Shown: positions 1-12,420 of the stretch, piece by piece | Layout of the letters: each line of letters begins with the position of its first letter | How positions within the stretch are numbered: the first letter of the stretch is position 1 | Source of the DNA: Thereva unica | Taxonomy: Eukaryota > Arthropoda > Insecta > Diptera > Therevidae | DNA: 64,000 nucleotides | Assembly (NCBI GenBank): GCA_949987705.1 | Contig: OX465284.1 | Location: 107,801,163 to 107,865,162, forward strand | Direction: 5' to 3' | Program-made: the position numbers and the translations under genes | Notes under the pieces: model-generated | Told to the model about the DNA's origin: nothing | The model's database searches: none | The model's input: only the letters and a program-made list of their open reading frames with translations

Positions 1-485
1 GGTCCTACCGATATTTTTTAATTTATCCCGGGACGTGAAACAAGAATTTTAGGTAAACTTTTTTTTGAAATATACTCAAACTTGTTTCTGGGTAACCACT
101 TGCCTTGCCTTGTCCACCTAGGGCGAAACCACTCCCTACATGCTTAATTCTATGATGCTTCATCAGGAACACATCCCACGGGTTCGAAAAGTGGCAGCGT
201 CAATACTGAAAGTCCGTGTTCAGGCGTGGAGAGTAGGAAGGAGCGAGATCGAAGCTGTAAACCCCCCTATCACTTGGATAAACCAACCGCAACCGAACAG
301 AACAGTAGAACAGTAGTAATCCTGGCCATAATCACCTTGAGGAAACATTTGGGCGCCTGTAGGAACCAAGGTCATATAAAGGAACATTCTACATTCCTCG
401 ACATGACCAAAGGTTCAGACGTGTGAATATTACGCATCTGTCAAAACTAAGGAATCGAGTCCCAGATTTTCGGACGTTCTGGTTA

Positions 486-892
486 GCATACCCTTTTATC
501 TAGGGTACGTGTTATGAAAACTGAAAGGTCTTATTGTAAGAAATAAAACGTCGTGGTACCAGGGCGGGTTTTTCACAGATCCTAATTAAAGTTTAAAGCC
601 AGTAGATTTGAAAGTTCTTCTTTACTTTGTGTTTTCTTAAATACCAAAGAAGTACTTCTGTAATGGTTTATTAATAATGCAGAGAAGAATGGGTATGGTG
701 ACCCGCAGTTTGATTTCACTGCCGTGTGGGAAGAGTAAAACCGCGAAAAGCGTGTTCAAAATTGATTGTTGTTGAAGCGTGTGACTTAAAGTGATTGTTG
801 TTCCGCACCTCACTCTTTTATCTGGGATACACATCGTGAGCCCTGATAGGTGTAAGAAACGTCGTGGTACCAGGGCGGGTTTTTTCCAGACC
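486..892 (+). repeat. Two tandem copies of a repeat about 311 bp apart
   Basis: CGTCGTGGTACCAGGGCGGG TTTTT occurs at 549-573 and 860-884, each preceded by CTTTTATCT-GG-TAC, so the similarity covers about 90 bp of each unit. Confidence 0.6.
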
Positions 893-1911
893 GATTTTTT
901 TTTTAATTAAAAGTTGTTTTCAATTATCATCCCACTCTCACTTGGCACACTTTAGCACTTCGTTCAGTTGATATACTTTGCATAACTATTTTGAATATTG
1001 CTGATTCTCTTTCAGATTGTATTTGGTTTGAGTACATCACATGGGTGTACCGTTGGTTGAAGTACATTTAAGTTATTTAATATTAGCTTGATTACCTGTA
1101 GCTGGAGTTTGTAACTGTTAAATGTTATGTTGTTAAAAGGTGTAATGATTTAAAATACCTGTTGGTTGGAATCTTGCCTTGTGGGAAACGTATGGGCCTG
1201 TGTGAGGGTTCTGCTGGTTTCACATTGGTAATAGGATGTGTAGATAAAGGAAGGCATACCGTCTGGTTCCCGGTCAGCTGAATTATCGTTTTTAGTTACC
1301 CTCATCGTTCTCTCGAAGGATTCTGAGTCCTCGTCCAGTATAGTGGCTTACGTTCAAGTGTAAGTGGAGAAGCACGAATTTAAATTAGGGCCTTCTAAGT
1401 GCACCCCCCCCCCCACCACCCATCCGGCGAGCCATGTTTGAATTTTGATTTTTTTGTGAAGGACAAATCCGAGGTTGGCCTTTTTGGGCACCCAAACTAG
1501 GGTTTGCAAACAAAATGCATCACGGAAGCCACTGACATGGAAAGCATAAACACCGTTCCGTTATAGATATGTATGAATTGACCTTTATTCGTACTTGACG
1601 AACTTTCCTTGGGGATTTAATAAAAGCGCAAACACCGTGTTCCAAATCTTTGTAGAGTGTCATCTTCTTAGTTAATCATGTCAGTCCTTCCTTATCTGCC
1701 ATCGCCGTGTTGATGTAATCTCTATTTTGTACTGGATGGAAATACTTGACTGTTTCTGCCGAATGTCTTCTGGACGTACTTCCTCACGTTCTTTCACTCC
1801 TTTCTTTTACTTTCCTAGTTTTTGTCATTTTGGCATTACTTTAGGGCCTCGCCTCATTTGAAGTATGACATTGTACTGGCTCAAAAAAGAGGAACCTCTT
1901 AAGCCCATGAC
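893..1911. other. No gene seen
   Basis: AT-rich with a C-run at 1405-1416. Apart from the short dispersed repeat at 1510-1540 I see nothing. Confidence 0.5.
1510..1540 (+). repeat. Dispersed repeat, inverted copy at 23.27 kb
   Basis: TGCATCACGGAAGCCACTGA CAT recurs as the complement (TGTCAGTGGCTTCCGTGATG) at 23275-23294, with weaker flanking similarity. Confidence 0.4.
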
Positions 1912-2550
1912 TTGGCTCATAGATTTACACGTACTGATGCCTACACAACACACAACACCTACGTGCTCTACTACTGGAGGAGGGTCGAAGTGACATTCAT
2001 CCCGAAGGTACTGAGCCTATCCCAGTTAGTTAAGCTCTTAGATCTTCTTCTGGACCCAAAGCTAAATTGGAAACGCAATATCAACGAAATGGCATGGAAG
2101 GTCAATATAGCTTTTTATGCCTGTAAGCAGACCTTCTGCAAGAGATGGGGTTTCATCAGACCAATGGCTCCGGCGCTTGGAGGCCCGTAGGGTTTAAATC
2201 CAAAGAATAACTTCCCTCGGAATAACGGCCCCATTGGAGGGAATGGAGAGCTTCCAACCATACCCAAGCCAGTTAGCTATGCTAGTGCTGTTATCAGATA
2301 GCAAAGCTACCATCAAAGCTTTACGCTCGGCTCGTCGTAATACGTACGTCTATGGTTGTCGAAAACCATCAGAAGGACAAGAGGAACAGGCAAGGCAACT
2401 TTTTCTCTGTGAATGTCTGGCTCTGTCAGACACGGTTTATATAGAAACCTCTCCTAAAGCATTTGGGGGATGTTTCGAAGCTCAACACAGCAGATTTGAT
2501 CCGGTACCCAAATATGACAAAATGGATCTAATTTTCTTCTTCTTCTAGTA
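1912..2550 (+). pseudogene. LOA/I-type retrotransposon remnant: RT thumb, RNase H
   Basis: Two adjacent damaged frames. The first (1912-2190) contains LVKLLDLLLDPKLNWKRNI followed by ACKQTFCKRWGF, the pattern of the RT thumb/connection of R1, LOA and I elements (L-G-hhLD-LNW ... hACR-GK-WG). The second (2234-2548) contains LLSDSKATIKAL, an RNase H motif, then LFLCECLALSDT, like the C-terminal cysteine cluster. Frames are broken and the element has no intact ends here. Confidence 0.6.
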
Positions 2551-5000
2551 CGACAACAAAACGGCTTTCACGCTTAGTTGTCATTCATACAAACTCCTTT
2601 CCTTCTCCCTTCTGTTATCATCTTCCATCATCAAAATACAGCAGCATCCCTCGCAGCGGGTTGAAGACGGCGGGGTTACTCGAATCTCTAGTTCCTTAGA
2701 CAATATTAAAATTACTGTCATTTGGGTTTCTTTACAACAAAAAATACAAAACCACAATTTTCATCCCTTATTCACTTAGATCCATCTTAAATCGCTGCTC
2801 TCTTGTTTTTTTCACACCAGCCCCTAAATTTTTCGCTGTGTTACTAATCGAAATGGCTTAACACCTGAAAATCGAGATTATCTAGGATTATCACTCTGCA
2901 ATATCAACAAGGGAACACACCATCAAGGCTGACATTATAAGCCTACGATTGATGCGCTCCAATTGTACGAAGGCTCGACAACCGTCGTCGTCGCCATACC
3001 TGGGCTATATACACCTGGAAAACACTTTTCCAGTCCAATTACAATTTTCTTTCCGCACGTAACTTATGGCGTGGTATCGGGGCTGTTTATCTTTTGCCTA
3101 AAAATTAACACTCGGATGCTGATCTGATGGCATAGTCTGGGGCTCGGGTGTCGCACTCGTAAATTGTGTTCCCGCACGTTCATTTCCGTGTACAAACAAT
3201 AAGTCAGGTTGGTAGCAGAACACCCCCGATCCCCTGCAATCCCCAGCCGTACCCTCCGCCTATCCGGCCCATTACCACCTGCAACAATCCTGAAGCAATT
3301 TGTGGATGAGAGGGTGGCTCCGGGGGGGTCGGGACTGTGTCGGGCGAATTGTCGACTGTCGGCCCGGTGCCTGAAAGGTAGCTGGCGGACGGGAAGACCA
3401 TGTTATATGGCACATTATACGTTCATTTAAATTCTGCTGGATAAAGATAATGTTCACACGAAAATATGCTTTTCATTTAACACATATTTGCTCTAATAAA
3501 GCGGCCGGGGGGCGGGGGAGGGGGATTCATCCCGGCACTGGAGTCCGGAGTCATGTTACCCGGTGTTGCCAGCGCTGTTGTTACTTCCTGGTGCCGGTGT
3601 TCGTGTTTTTTGCCAGTGCACATACCCTGCTGACACCTGCAACCCGGCAGGGTGCCTTTGCTGGCAGATGTGTCAATGAGTGAAGGCGACGGTGGGGGGT
3701 AGGTTACCCTTTTTTGAAAAACGTAAACTTTTCACGCTTGTGTGGAGTTTGATTCAGGCGAAAAGGCTTGGATTTGGTGCCCTGAGACCAAGAGATGTTT
3801 AATATCAATTAATTTTAGATTAGCTCATGATATTTGGGGGGTGGTTTGCGCTTCTTCTTTGTTGCTTCAGGGTGGCGAATATAAATTGGTTTAAAAATAA
3901 TTCTTAGTTGTTTGGACTACGTTTTGAAGTCTGATTTTTCGTTTTGATCCTGTTTATGAAGTAAAGATTCAAAAGGAAGAAAACTTAATATGATTCGGTT
4001 TATAAAACACATTTTTTGGTCACTTCAACTAAAAATGGTGTCAGACTCTCGAAAACAACACAACACAATATCAAAGGAAATTTTTTAATAACCTTTGATA
4101 CTTTACTGTGCTGGCAACCTATCAAAATCCATTCAATATTTTTAATAAGAGTGTTTATGCATTTTTTTTTAAATAAGTAAGGATGTTCTCATTTTAGTCT
4201 AAAGAACAAACTCCGAGGTTAATAATGGAATACAATATCTGCCAAACGAACCCCCAAAGAAACAAGTCTAAAAGTGTCAGGTCGCTCAATATCGGCGGCC
4301 AATTAAAGTCTCTACTACTCTACTACAGGTAACGTTCCCTGGATTTGTCTCCCCTTTTACACTGTGGTGGATTTTTACATATTAAAGTTCGCGTTGGTTT
4401 CTGCAAGTTGTTGGCAGGATCTTCTTGTACTGTATGTGGTCCTGCTGGGGCTAAGCTCAACGATCCATTCAAGGGAAGGTTTCTTTTTTTTTTTCAAACT
4501 TTTGATTTTTAATCGTTCATACCCTTGAGCAGTTTAAAGATCAAATTCTTCGGATCAACTCATAAATTATTGCAGAACTCTGTACTGAATCGACTTCAAT
4601 ATCGGTTTTTAACTTGCAAGTTCGAGATGCTGAAAATTTTTTTGTTATTGCTTTTTGACGTCACTTCCGTAAACTCCTTCCAAACATTCCAGAACAACCC
4701 GAGAAGCTTGGATAGTGAAGTTCAAGCCACAAGCTTCTGAACTGGTTCCACCGGTCTGGCTCCCAGCTGTAGATGTGTAGTAAAATAGGCAAAGCCATTG
4801 GCCGCGGTACTCAATAACTCAAAAAAAACTTAGCTCGAAGGATTGAGAAATTGAGTTTGGGGGTGCATCAGAAGATTACAATTTACATTTATTTGATTGC
4901 TTGGCATTTTTTCTAGTCGAGACTGTCTAAATTAAAAATGAGACTAATCTATATTAATAAAAGAAAGTTACTGTATGCCGTGTAGGCGATAGCTGGCGCA
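2551..5000. other. No gene seen apart from the GC-rich tract
   Basis: Low-information AT-rich sequence with T and A runs. The small open frames have no motif. Confidence 0.5.
3200..3700. other. GC-rich tract, no gene recognised
   Basis: Several overlapping 60-77 codon frames on both strands and G-runs (GGCCGGGGGGCGGGGGAGG at 3503). No motif, start context or splice pattern favours coding. Confidence 0.3.
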
Positions 5001-5019
5001 TCAGTCATTCCAAAGCTTC

Positions 5020-5470
5020 CAACTTTTGCCCGAAGATCCATGGAGATCTTCGAAATTCAAAATGGCCGCCGAAATATGATCGAAATTCAAAATGACCTCC
5101 CAAATATGAATGATTTCCATGGAAATCGGTATCTGGGATTTTTTTAAGGTAGCAAATAACGAATTTATGATCAGAACACTTATAAATTCAAAATGGCCGC
5201 GCCAACATGACAGACGAATTTTGTTACTTGTGTTCGGATTTCGATTAATCTCCCAAATTTCCAAAATGCTCAAGCTTCGAAATTTTGCTTAAAGGTCCAT
5301 GGAAGCTCGATTATAAAAATCCAAAATGCCAGCCCCAATATGGTCGACGAATTAGCCAATTGTATTCCGATTCCCATGAAAATCGGTATATGGGGCTTTT
5401 AAGATAGTAAATAACGAATTTATGATCCAAACTTACATATAAATACAAAATGGTGGGGGCCAATATTTTG
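5020..5470 (+). repeat. Diverged tandem repeat with AAATTCAAAATGGCCGC
   Basis: The block AAATCGGTAT-TGGG-TTTT through GCAAATAACGAATTTATGAT occurs at about 5124 and 5381 (offset about 257 bp). Each unit contains AA-TCAAAATGGCCGC-type motifs (5055, 5188, 5307, 5446). The small open frames here are by-products of the repeat. Confidence 0.6.
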
Positions 5471-6334
5471 AAAATTGTGATACGAAACCGTCATATTCCC
5501 GGATGAACCTAAGTAACTTAGTGCAACCTAGAATGGAACAGGCCCTTGTGCTTATAGCTCTGGCGCTCAGTGGTAGTAAAAACACTACTTCAGGGCAACC
5601 CAAATGTCCTAATCTAATCTATGATACTTAATTGTGGATTTGCTAACGTCTTTTTATTGCGATTCCATTTGGTGTTGCAACTGATGAACGTGGTTTTCAG
5701 TACATTAAAAATTATCTAAGATCATAGAGTGACGGACATAGTTTTGCATGATATTATCTATAAAACATGAGCTGGCAAAAAACATAGCCTATGACGATGT
5801 CATGGACGACTTTGCGCTTGTGTCTTTTCGGGTTTCAAGGTAGTGTCGGAGCCCCTAAACGATGAGTACGCGGAGTTATGCGGTTTTCATTTTTTGGGTT
5901 TCAATCTATTCTTGTTTGGGTTTCAAACTAATTCGTCCCAGTTGCCCCTCCTTGTAAAAAGGATCGATCCCTAAATTTTAAGTATAAATCTAAGACGCTG
6001 CAATACGCAAATGGGTTGGCGTCTGAGTAAGCAAATAAAACCTGGGTGAGTGACATTGTATTTGAGATTCCAGAGCCAGTCCATTCTAAGACGTAATTTT
6101 TCTGTATTATACGTCTGATAGTAGACAATATCCGTCTGAAGTCATACTCCCTCACTACGTAACTCCAAGCGTATACGGTTCATTACCGTCAGAAGCCTAT
6201 TTTAAAATATAAAGATAGTCCCCTTAACTTCTTATTGCCATATGTTACCAATAACCCAAACTGACGAAAAGAAAAACATGGTTCAACAAACCAAACTGAT
6301 TATTCTATGGCCATCGCTGATTACTATCATATTA

Positions 6335-6788
6335 GCTGCGTTCCTTTTCTGCTAATTTTTACTATTTTTTACACTTGCGTACTAGCAACTACACTTGCTC
6401 TTATAAACGAGTAGATATCACTTGCAATTACGCAATTGAAATCCGCTAGGGGGAAAGCGGCCATTTCGAGTCTATTGTGAATTATTTTCACTTACGCCAT
6501 TACCCGCTAGATGGCTTTTATTTGTGTCGAGCTGATTTACTCATATAAAAACGTCCATAAATAAAACTTCAGTCGTATAATTATCAAAAATTATAATCTT
6601 TCGTTTTACTTTAGAAATTATCGCATTAATTTCTCCATTGTGTCACAAATTCTTCTTTTAAGAATTTTTTATTTGTAAAGTTTAAAGTAACGTCAAAAAT
6701 TTCAAGTGAGATTTTACTCAAATCAGAAAATTTTGCGTTCCTTTTCTGCTCTGCTCACAAGTACTAAATAGTAGAAAAGGAACGCAGC
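6335..6788. mobile_element. MITE with TA target duplication
   Basis: GCTGCGTTCCTTTTCTGCT at the left end and the complement of GTAGAAAAGGAACGCAGC at the right, flanked by TA on both sides. A second GCGTTCCTTTTCTGCT lies internally at 6736-6751. 454 bp, no coding capacity. TA duplication suggests the Tc1/mariner group. Confidence 0.7.
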
Positions 6789-7061
6789 TACACTGACAAC
6801 ACACCAATCAGCCGACAAGCCAAACTTTAGATAATCCTGCTGCTCTTTGGTTAGTCTACAAATCACTTATTGGGCCTTAATTCTAACGTAAATCTTTATT
6901 TTTGTTTTATGTATTTCAGAATAATACTTATAATATTAACAATAATAATAGAAATGAAATAGACCATCTCGAGGAATACCGGACCCATTTTTGAGGCAAT
7001 GCTTTTCGTCCTTCTAAATAGTGGTGCCGACGGCACGCGATATACGTAAATAGTCTTCATT

Positions 7062-7125
7062 TAAGTAACTGACCGTATCCAATGCTACTTGACTTCGGTC
7101 TATTCAAAATGCTATTTGGCACCAG
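7062..7125 (-). repeat. 5S-derived repeat, fragment
   Basis: AAGTAACTGACCGTATCCAA TGCTACTTGACTTCGG followed by TCTATTCAAAATGCTA aligns to copy 1 with a deletion of about 17 bp. It shares the non-5S-like TCTATT-A--ATGCTA with copy 1, so the two are more related to each other than to 5S rRNA. Confidence 0.45.
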
Positions 7126-9295
7126 GCAATTGGTTTATGAACTGAGCTTATATTTTCACTTTTCCTTACCAGTTGGATAATGAAATAAAACTCTTAAACT
7201 ATAAAACTCGAAAAAGTAGTTAACATAATAAAACTAAAATTTATATCTATTGAAATACTTCACTAATAATAACAATAATAATAACAACAATACGCTTTAT
7301 ATTTCTTGAAGTGTTTATCACGACTTTTCACTGAAATTTTTCACTGAAATAAAAAGAGACCAGCGGTGAAATTTTTGGAACTTCATCGAACTGTTTGTAT
7401 GATACATAAAAAAGGGTTGATTTTGTCAGATTTTGGGCCAGAAATTAAAACGTTGACGTAAACACAAAATGTTTACTTTAAGCCTTTTTGTTTTGAACAA
7501 AAATTTTTATTTGTAGAGAAGTGCGAATTTATAAAACAGCACGAAGCAAAACCAATTAAATTTTCTTCTGAAATATTCCAACAATTTATCTTAACCTAAT
7601 TAAACCACTAAGCACACATTAATAAAACTAACTAAATTCAAAAAGTATCCCTTAATCAAAAAAATATTATAACTTTCCCAAAACCCAAAAAAACTGCACC
7701 TCTCCAATCCCCCCCAAAAGAAACGCATTCGATTCCCTTTGACAGTTTAAATACGACTGATTCAAAAACCCTTCGGATAAATACTTCGTATCCTTGCAAT
7801 TTTCTCTCAAAGTCCTTGATACGAAAACTCAATTTTAAATTCAACACTCCTCTCGAGGACACCTCTTCTCAATATAATCACACAAAAATCCCTTCGGCAG
7901 CGCTTCCCCTAAATACTGTGCAGATTCTACACTCTCGAATCCGGCAACAAAAAACGAAGAAAGCGACTTTCTTCCGTTGGGCGCCCACCGACGCATGTCC
8001 ATAGTTTATTAATTGGGGGTGTTCCTCTATGGGGGATAGATCCTGCTGCACACGCGAGTGTATCTGGCAACATGTTGCTGCAAGCACTTTATTATTGACA
8101 TTCAGGGGACGACTTTTGTTTCGAATCATTTTGTAAGAAAATATTTCAAACATTTCCTAATTTTTTTTTTGTATTTTGTGGAGGGCGGGGGTGGAGTTAC
8201 CTTTTGTTCTCCCCTGAAAATCTTTAATCTGGAATATGTGACGTTGAAGTATTTTTTATTGAAAAAGTTTTCTGCCAGACATGTGAAGTTGTTTTTTTTT
8301 TGGTACTTTTACGTTTTGTTATTGTAAACAGACGACGACGACGGATTTTCATTTGATATTTTGCAGCATTTGTTCTTTTTTTTTTGTGTTGCCTTTTTCA
8401 CATATTTTCGAGGTATCGATTTCATCTAGGAATTTATTTTTATTAAAGAGTGGATTATCATCGTGTATTTTTGATAGAGATGCTGGCTTTATATCGGTGT
8501 ACTGTTAGACTTGCTAGTTAGAATTGTAGTTCAAATCATCCATCTGCATGTAAGTGCCGATCCTTCATTATAGGGACTCAAACCTTTCAAAGTCTCTTCT
8601 TCAACTCTTCTCTACGTCTTGGAAGCTCTCTCTAGTTCGTTTCAGCTCTATTTATTTGGCCATACATTTTTTCAACCTATTCGCATCTCCTTGTGGCATA
8701 CCTGATTGTTGAGGGAAGTTTATTGAAGTGCAACTTCGTATTCAGGAAAATGAAATCTTCATTTGATAATAGACTAAGAAGTAAACCAGGGGCAAGGTAA
8801 TAGCAGATCTTGGGAGACACACGAGTGAGATAGGTAAAAAACAAATGCTTTGCTAAGTCATGGATATTAACAGACACCAAATCCATGGCAAAGTTGTTAA
8901 CTGCTCGCCCAAAATTTTTCCTTCGCCGTTACTTTACTTACTTTTATATCAGCAAGTGGTCCTTACATTAAATGGGCAGGGTATTCTTACGGACATATAA
9001 GGTATCCAGCTGTCTTAAAAATTGTCATGTTACCAAATTGTCTTTTTCTTTTTTCACGGCTTTACAACTGGGATCCGGCGGCAACAAACAACCGCACTTC
9101 ACTGATTATTATTTGTATTGTTTTGGCAATGCTTGTAAGCAATCGAGTTAGAGAAGGATGTACAAATGAACAGTTGAGCTCGAGAACTTAGGCAAAGTGA
9201 TGAATAGTACTCCTCTTTAGAAGCAGGTAAAAAGTTCACCTTATAGTATGAATTGGTAAAAATTAGATTTCAGAATTTTAATTATAAGAATTAAG
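7126..9295. other. No gene seen
   Basis: AT-rich. Short overlapping frames at 7.65-8.3 kb on both strands have biased, repetitive composition and no recognisable domain. Confidence 0.5.
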
Positions 9296-9655
9296 GATAA
9301 ATTAAGTCTAATCCGGTACAATAAGGTCTAATTAGGTTTAGTTAGGTCTAATTAGGTTCAATTAGGTCTAATTTGATATAATTAGGTCTAATTTGGTATA
9401 ATTAGGTCTAATTACGAGGTCTATCAAGGTGCACTTAGATCTAATTAGGTCCGTTTAGGTCTGTTTAGGTCTAATTATGTCTATGTAAGTCTAATTTGGG
9501 GTTTATCGAGGTGTAATTAGGTCTTATTAGGTTCAATTATGGCTAATTTGGTATAATTAGGTCTAATTACGAGGTCTATCAAGGTGCACATAGGCCAAAT
9601 TAGGTCCGTTTAGGTCTATTTAGGACTGATTAGATCTAATTAGGTTTAATTGATA
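9296..9655 (+). repeat. AATTAGGTCT array, about 10-bp period
   Basis: About 35 imperfect units of AATTAGGTCT. A higher-order copy of about 160 bp is also visible: AATTTGGTATAATTAGGTCT AATTACGAGGTCTATCAAGG occurs near 9389 and again near 9546. Confidence 0.85.
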
Positions 9656-9664
9656 GTTTCAAAA

Positions 9665-9718
9665 ACTCCGACATACATATATATTTAAAAATATTAACGT
9701 ATATAAATTCGTCGGAGT
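9665..9718. repeat. Hairpin abutting the 10-bp array
   Basis: ACTCCGAC (9665-9672) and GTCGGAGT (9711-9718) enclose an AT-rich, itself nearly palindromic interior (ATACATATATA / TATATAAAT). It lies right at the array border. Confidence 0.5.
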
Positions 9719-9719
9719 G

Positions 9720-11528
9720 AGGGGATACTGTACCGATCAAAATATGTTTTCGCCAAATTTGACTCGAATGAAAACGTGCTCAAAGTAGAATGTAGATAGA
9801 TTGGTGGTGATATCGTTACTATTTCCCAAGTTTTTGACTGATATAAGGATCCGTCCTCCTCTTTGGAGACCGTTGTAAATACTGTCTCTATCGCACCTAT
9901 AGATTGACCAGCTGTTGTTTAAGATACCCTCATTTAAAAAGAACCGTTCAACCATGATCACAATTATATTGAATTACCCGATAACAAGTGTTTGTTATAA
10001 TTTGTTTAAAAAGTTTTTATTATACAAAAACAGCATTTTATGAAATTTTCACGATGATTCAATTCTATAGTTACTAGTTTCACTACAGTATGCCTTAATG
10101 GTGATAGATGAACATTTTTGTTGCCCAGGAATATTCAAACTTGGTGCATCGTATTGTTTCTCATACAATATTCACGTCTGTCTACATATTCAAACCTTTA
10201 GACTTGTAGTGATAGCTAAATCAACATAAAGAAACTTAAAAGAGTTTTGTGTTGAGGTTATCTATAAAATCCCCAAGAAAATCCTTAAAATTATTTCAAA
10301 ACTTCCGTAACCTCAATCCTTCGTCACTCAAACAACTTGTCATTCCGTTTTTCGTCAATATAAATTGGTTTTTAAGTCAAAATAATCTGATTAAGTTTCA
10401 AATAAATAATTCATTTATATTCTAGAAGGAATTGAAAACTTTTTGAGAGCTTTTTCTTGACTAATAGAAAACATTTATGATGGGGTAGAGCACTTTAGAT
10501 TAAGCCTTTTCCACATACGATAAGGGAAGTTTTTCCCAAAAAGAACTTTCTGTGCACCACCACCACCCATTCAGCCCTTAACGGAAAAGACGAAAAGTTT
10601 TTAATTTATGTCAAAAGCTTTCAAGAATTTTAATATTAAAACATTTTCCAAAATGAAAACTTCCCAACCATATATGTATGGGAGATGGAAATTTGTGAAA
10701 TTTTTTTATTCATGTAATTGTGTAATAAGAATGTTTCTTTGATATATGAAAGACACATGGAAAAAATATTGAACATTCCAAAAGACGAATTTTAATGGAA
10801 ATATTTTATAAGGAAATATTTAAGGTTTTATTTTTGCTTTTTTTGTGAGATATCATGGACGCTGATCATTTATATCAAAACAACTTCGACTTAACCGTGA
10901 AGAGTGAAAAGTGAATTTTCAATGTACCCAAGATCTACACTCACCGCTTCTCAAAGGATGGATTAGTTCCATCCACAGATCGGCTTAAGGCTATCGGTGA
11001 TCTCCAAACTCTGCCAAACATATACAAAGCCTCTGAGCGATGGTAAACTTCTATCATGGAAGTGTCCCTAATTGTTTGAAGTACTGCCACACACTGCTCA
11101 TGTGCCACGATAGAAAAATCATATCCTTATGGCAGAAATTGTTTTTCTTGCACGTTAATACTTCGTTGGTAGACTGCACATTGTTGAAACATAACTTCGG
11201 GGGCACCAATTTTAATCTCACAATAAAGGAATCTATCAAGGAATTGAAGAAGCTTTGGCAAAATTTGCTAATCTTCAATAGGAAACATTCGTTGTGCACT
11301 CAGAGAACTTCGTAACGAATAGGAACCTAACATTATGCACTTATAGCGAACTTATCGTTATTACAAAGAAACATAACTTAACTCGGCAACTAATCACCTA
11401 AGTCCCTAAGATTGCGCAGAGTGGACTCATAAGGTATACGGCCCAATTAACATTTGGAGAGAGTGTTGATGAGCCCTTATGAGATTATCCCCGCTGTCTC
11501 CTACAAGCCCCACCCGAAAGTCATTTTG
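9720..11528. other. No gene seen
   Basis: AT-rich intergenic sequence. Frames at 11.04-11.32 kb overlap on opposite strands and show no domain. Confidence 0.5.
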
Positions 11529-11640
11529 CCAAGCGGTCCCCCAACTGAGTACTAATCATGTCTAATGCTGCTTGACTTCCGTAATCCAACGGAAACAGGT
11601 CTATTGAGCATGCTAAATGACAACTTTTACGGTCACCAAC
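11529..11640 (-). repeat. 5S rRNA-derived repeat (SINE3-like), copy 1
   Basis: On the - strand this reads as a diverged 5S rRNA: its 3' half (AGTACT-AG--GGGGGACCGCTTGG) and the internal AAGCAGCATTAGACATGATT correspond to the 5S sequence around GAAATTAAGCAGCGTCGGGC and GGTTAGTACTTAGATGGGGG. The normal 5S 3' end is replaced by GGCAAAATGACTTTCGG, similar to the junction in the 59.6-kb copy, so it looks like the head of a 5S-derived SINE rather than a true 5S gene. Confidence 0.7.
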
Positions 11641-11775
11641 ATAAATACCTGAAATATAAAACTAGGCAATAACAAAAACTAAAGCTAACAAAAACTAAAG
11701 CAAAAGGTAAGATTTTCTCATTTCATTTCTAATCAGTTTGCCTCACAGGGCCCTTATGACCAATTATACACGATA

Positions 11776-11844
11776 GACCGTGATTCTGCAGTAGCACCTT
11801 TCTTGGGCGAGTGGAGGCAAAGATTTTCCTGCAGAATCATGGTC
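11776..11844. repeat. Hairpin with 16-bp stem
   Basis: GACCGTGATTCTGCAG and CTGCAGAATCATGGTC pair with one mismatch (G-T tolerated) around a 37-nt loop. Size would suit a small RNA precursor, but I do not recognise the sequence. Confidence 0.5.
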
Positions 11845-12149
11845 CCTAATGCATGAATGGCGTGAGAGGAACTGATAAGCTATACCTCACTTTCAGTATC
11901 GCTGATTTTTTTGTGTGGTTGGTTACACATAAGCACTCTAAAGGGAAATACCTCTTTCGGCATACCCCTCATTTGCCACATGTGGCCCGCCCGATGCATG
12001 AGGAATGCCCCCTTTAAAGGCTAGTCGGGCGGATGCCCGTTTGTACATCTCAGTACTTGGCCATTTAATTCTTTTGGTCTAGTTTGGTCGTCTTGAGGCT
12101 GTGTTGTGTTCCCATTAAAAACAGTTAAAAACTATATGGCCATCATATG

Positions 12150-12420
12150 CCAAGGCCAAAAAGGCAAGCGGGCAGTGTTCGCCCGTTGTAAGGTAATTTT
12201 TTATTTTTACTCTGGTGGCTCTAAGACAGAGATATGGGTGGGCTCTGACATCCACAATGAAAGTACCCAGGTTAGTAAAGAGGTTAAGTTAGGCATTTTA
12301 GCTACTGCCTTTTAATCAGAAATGTACGCTATACTGGCATGCAGCTACGAAAACTTAAGACCTATGCTAACAATCGTATTTTTATCATTTCTGGCAACCA
12401 AACGGCAATCCGAACGATAA
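12150..12420 (+). pseudogene. RNase H fragment of a LOA/I-type element
   Basis: The frame 12106-12315 reads FYFYSGGSKTEIWVGSDIHN and then TAF, stop, SEMYAILAC. This is recognisable as the RNase H start (hYTDGSKTE--G-G) and the TVFQAEhYAI motif, with a stop in the middle. A +1 shift continues as RIFIISGNQTAIRT, matching the SDSQAAI motif. Heavily decayed. Confidence 0.55.
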
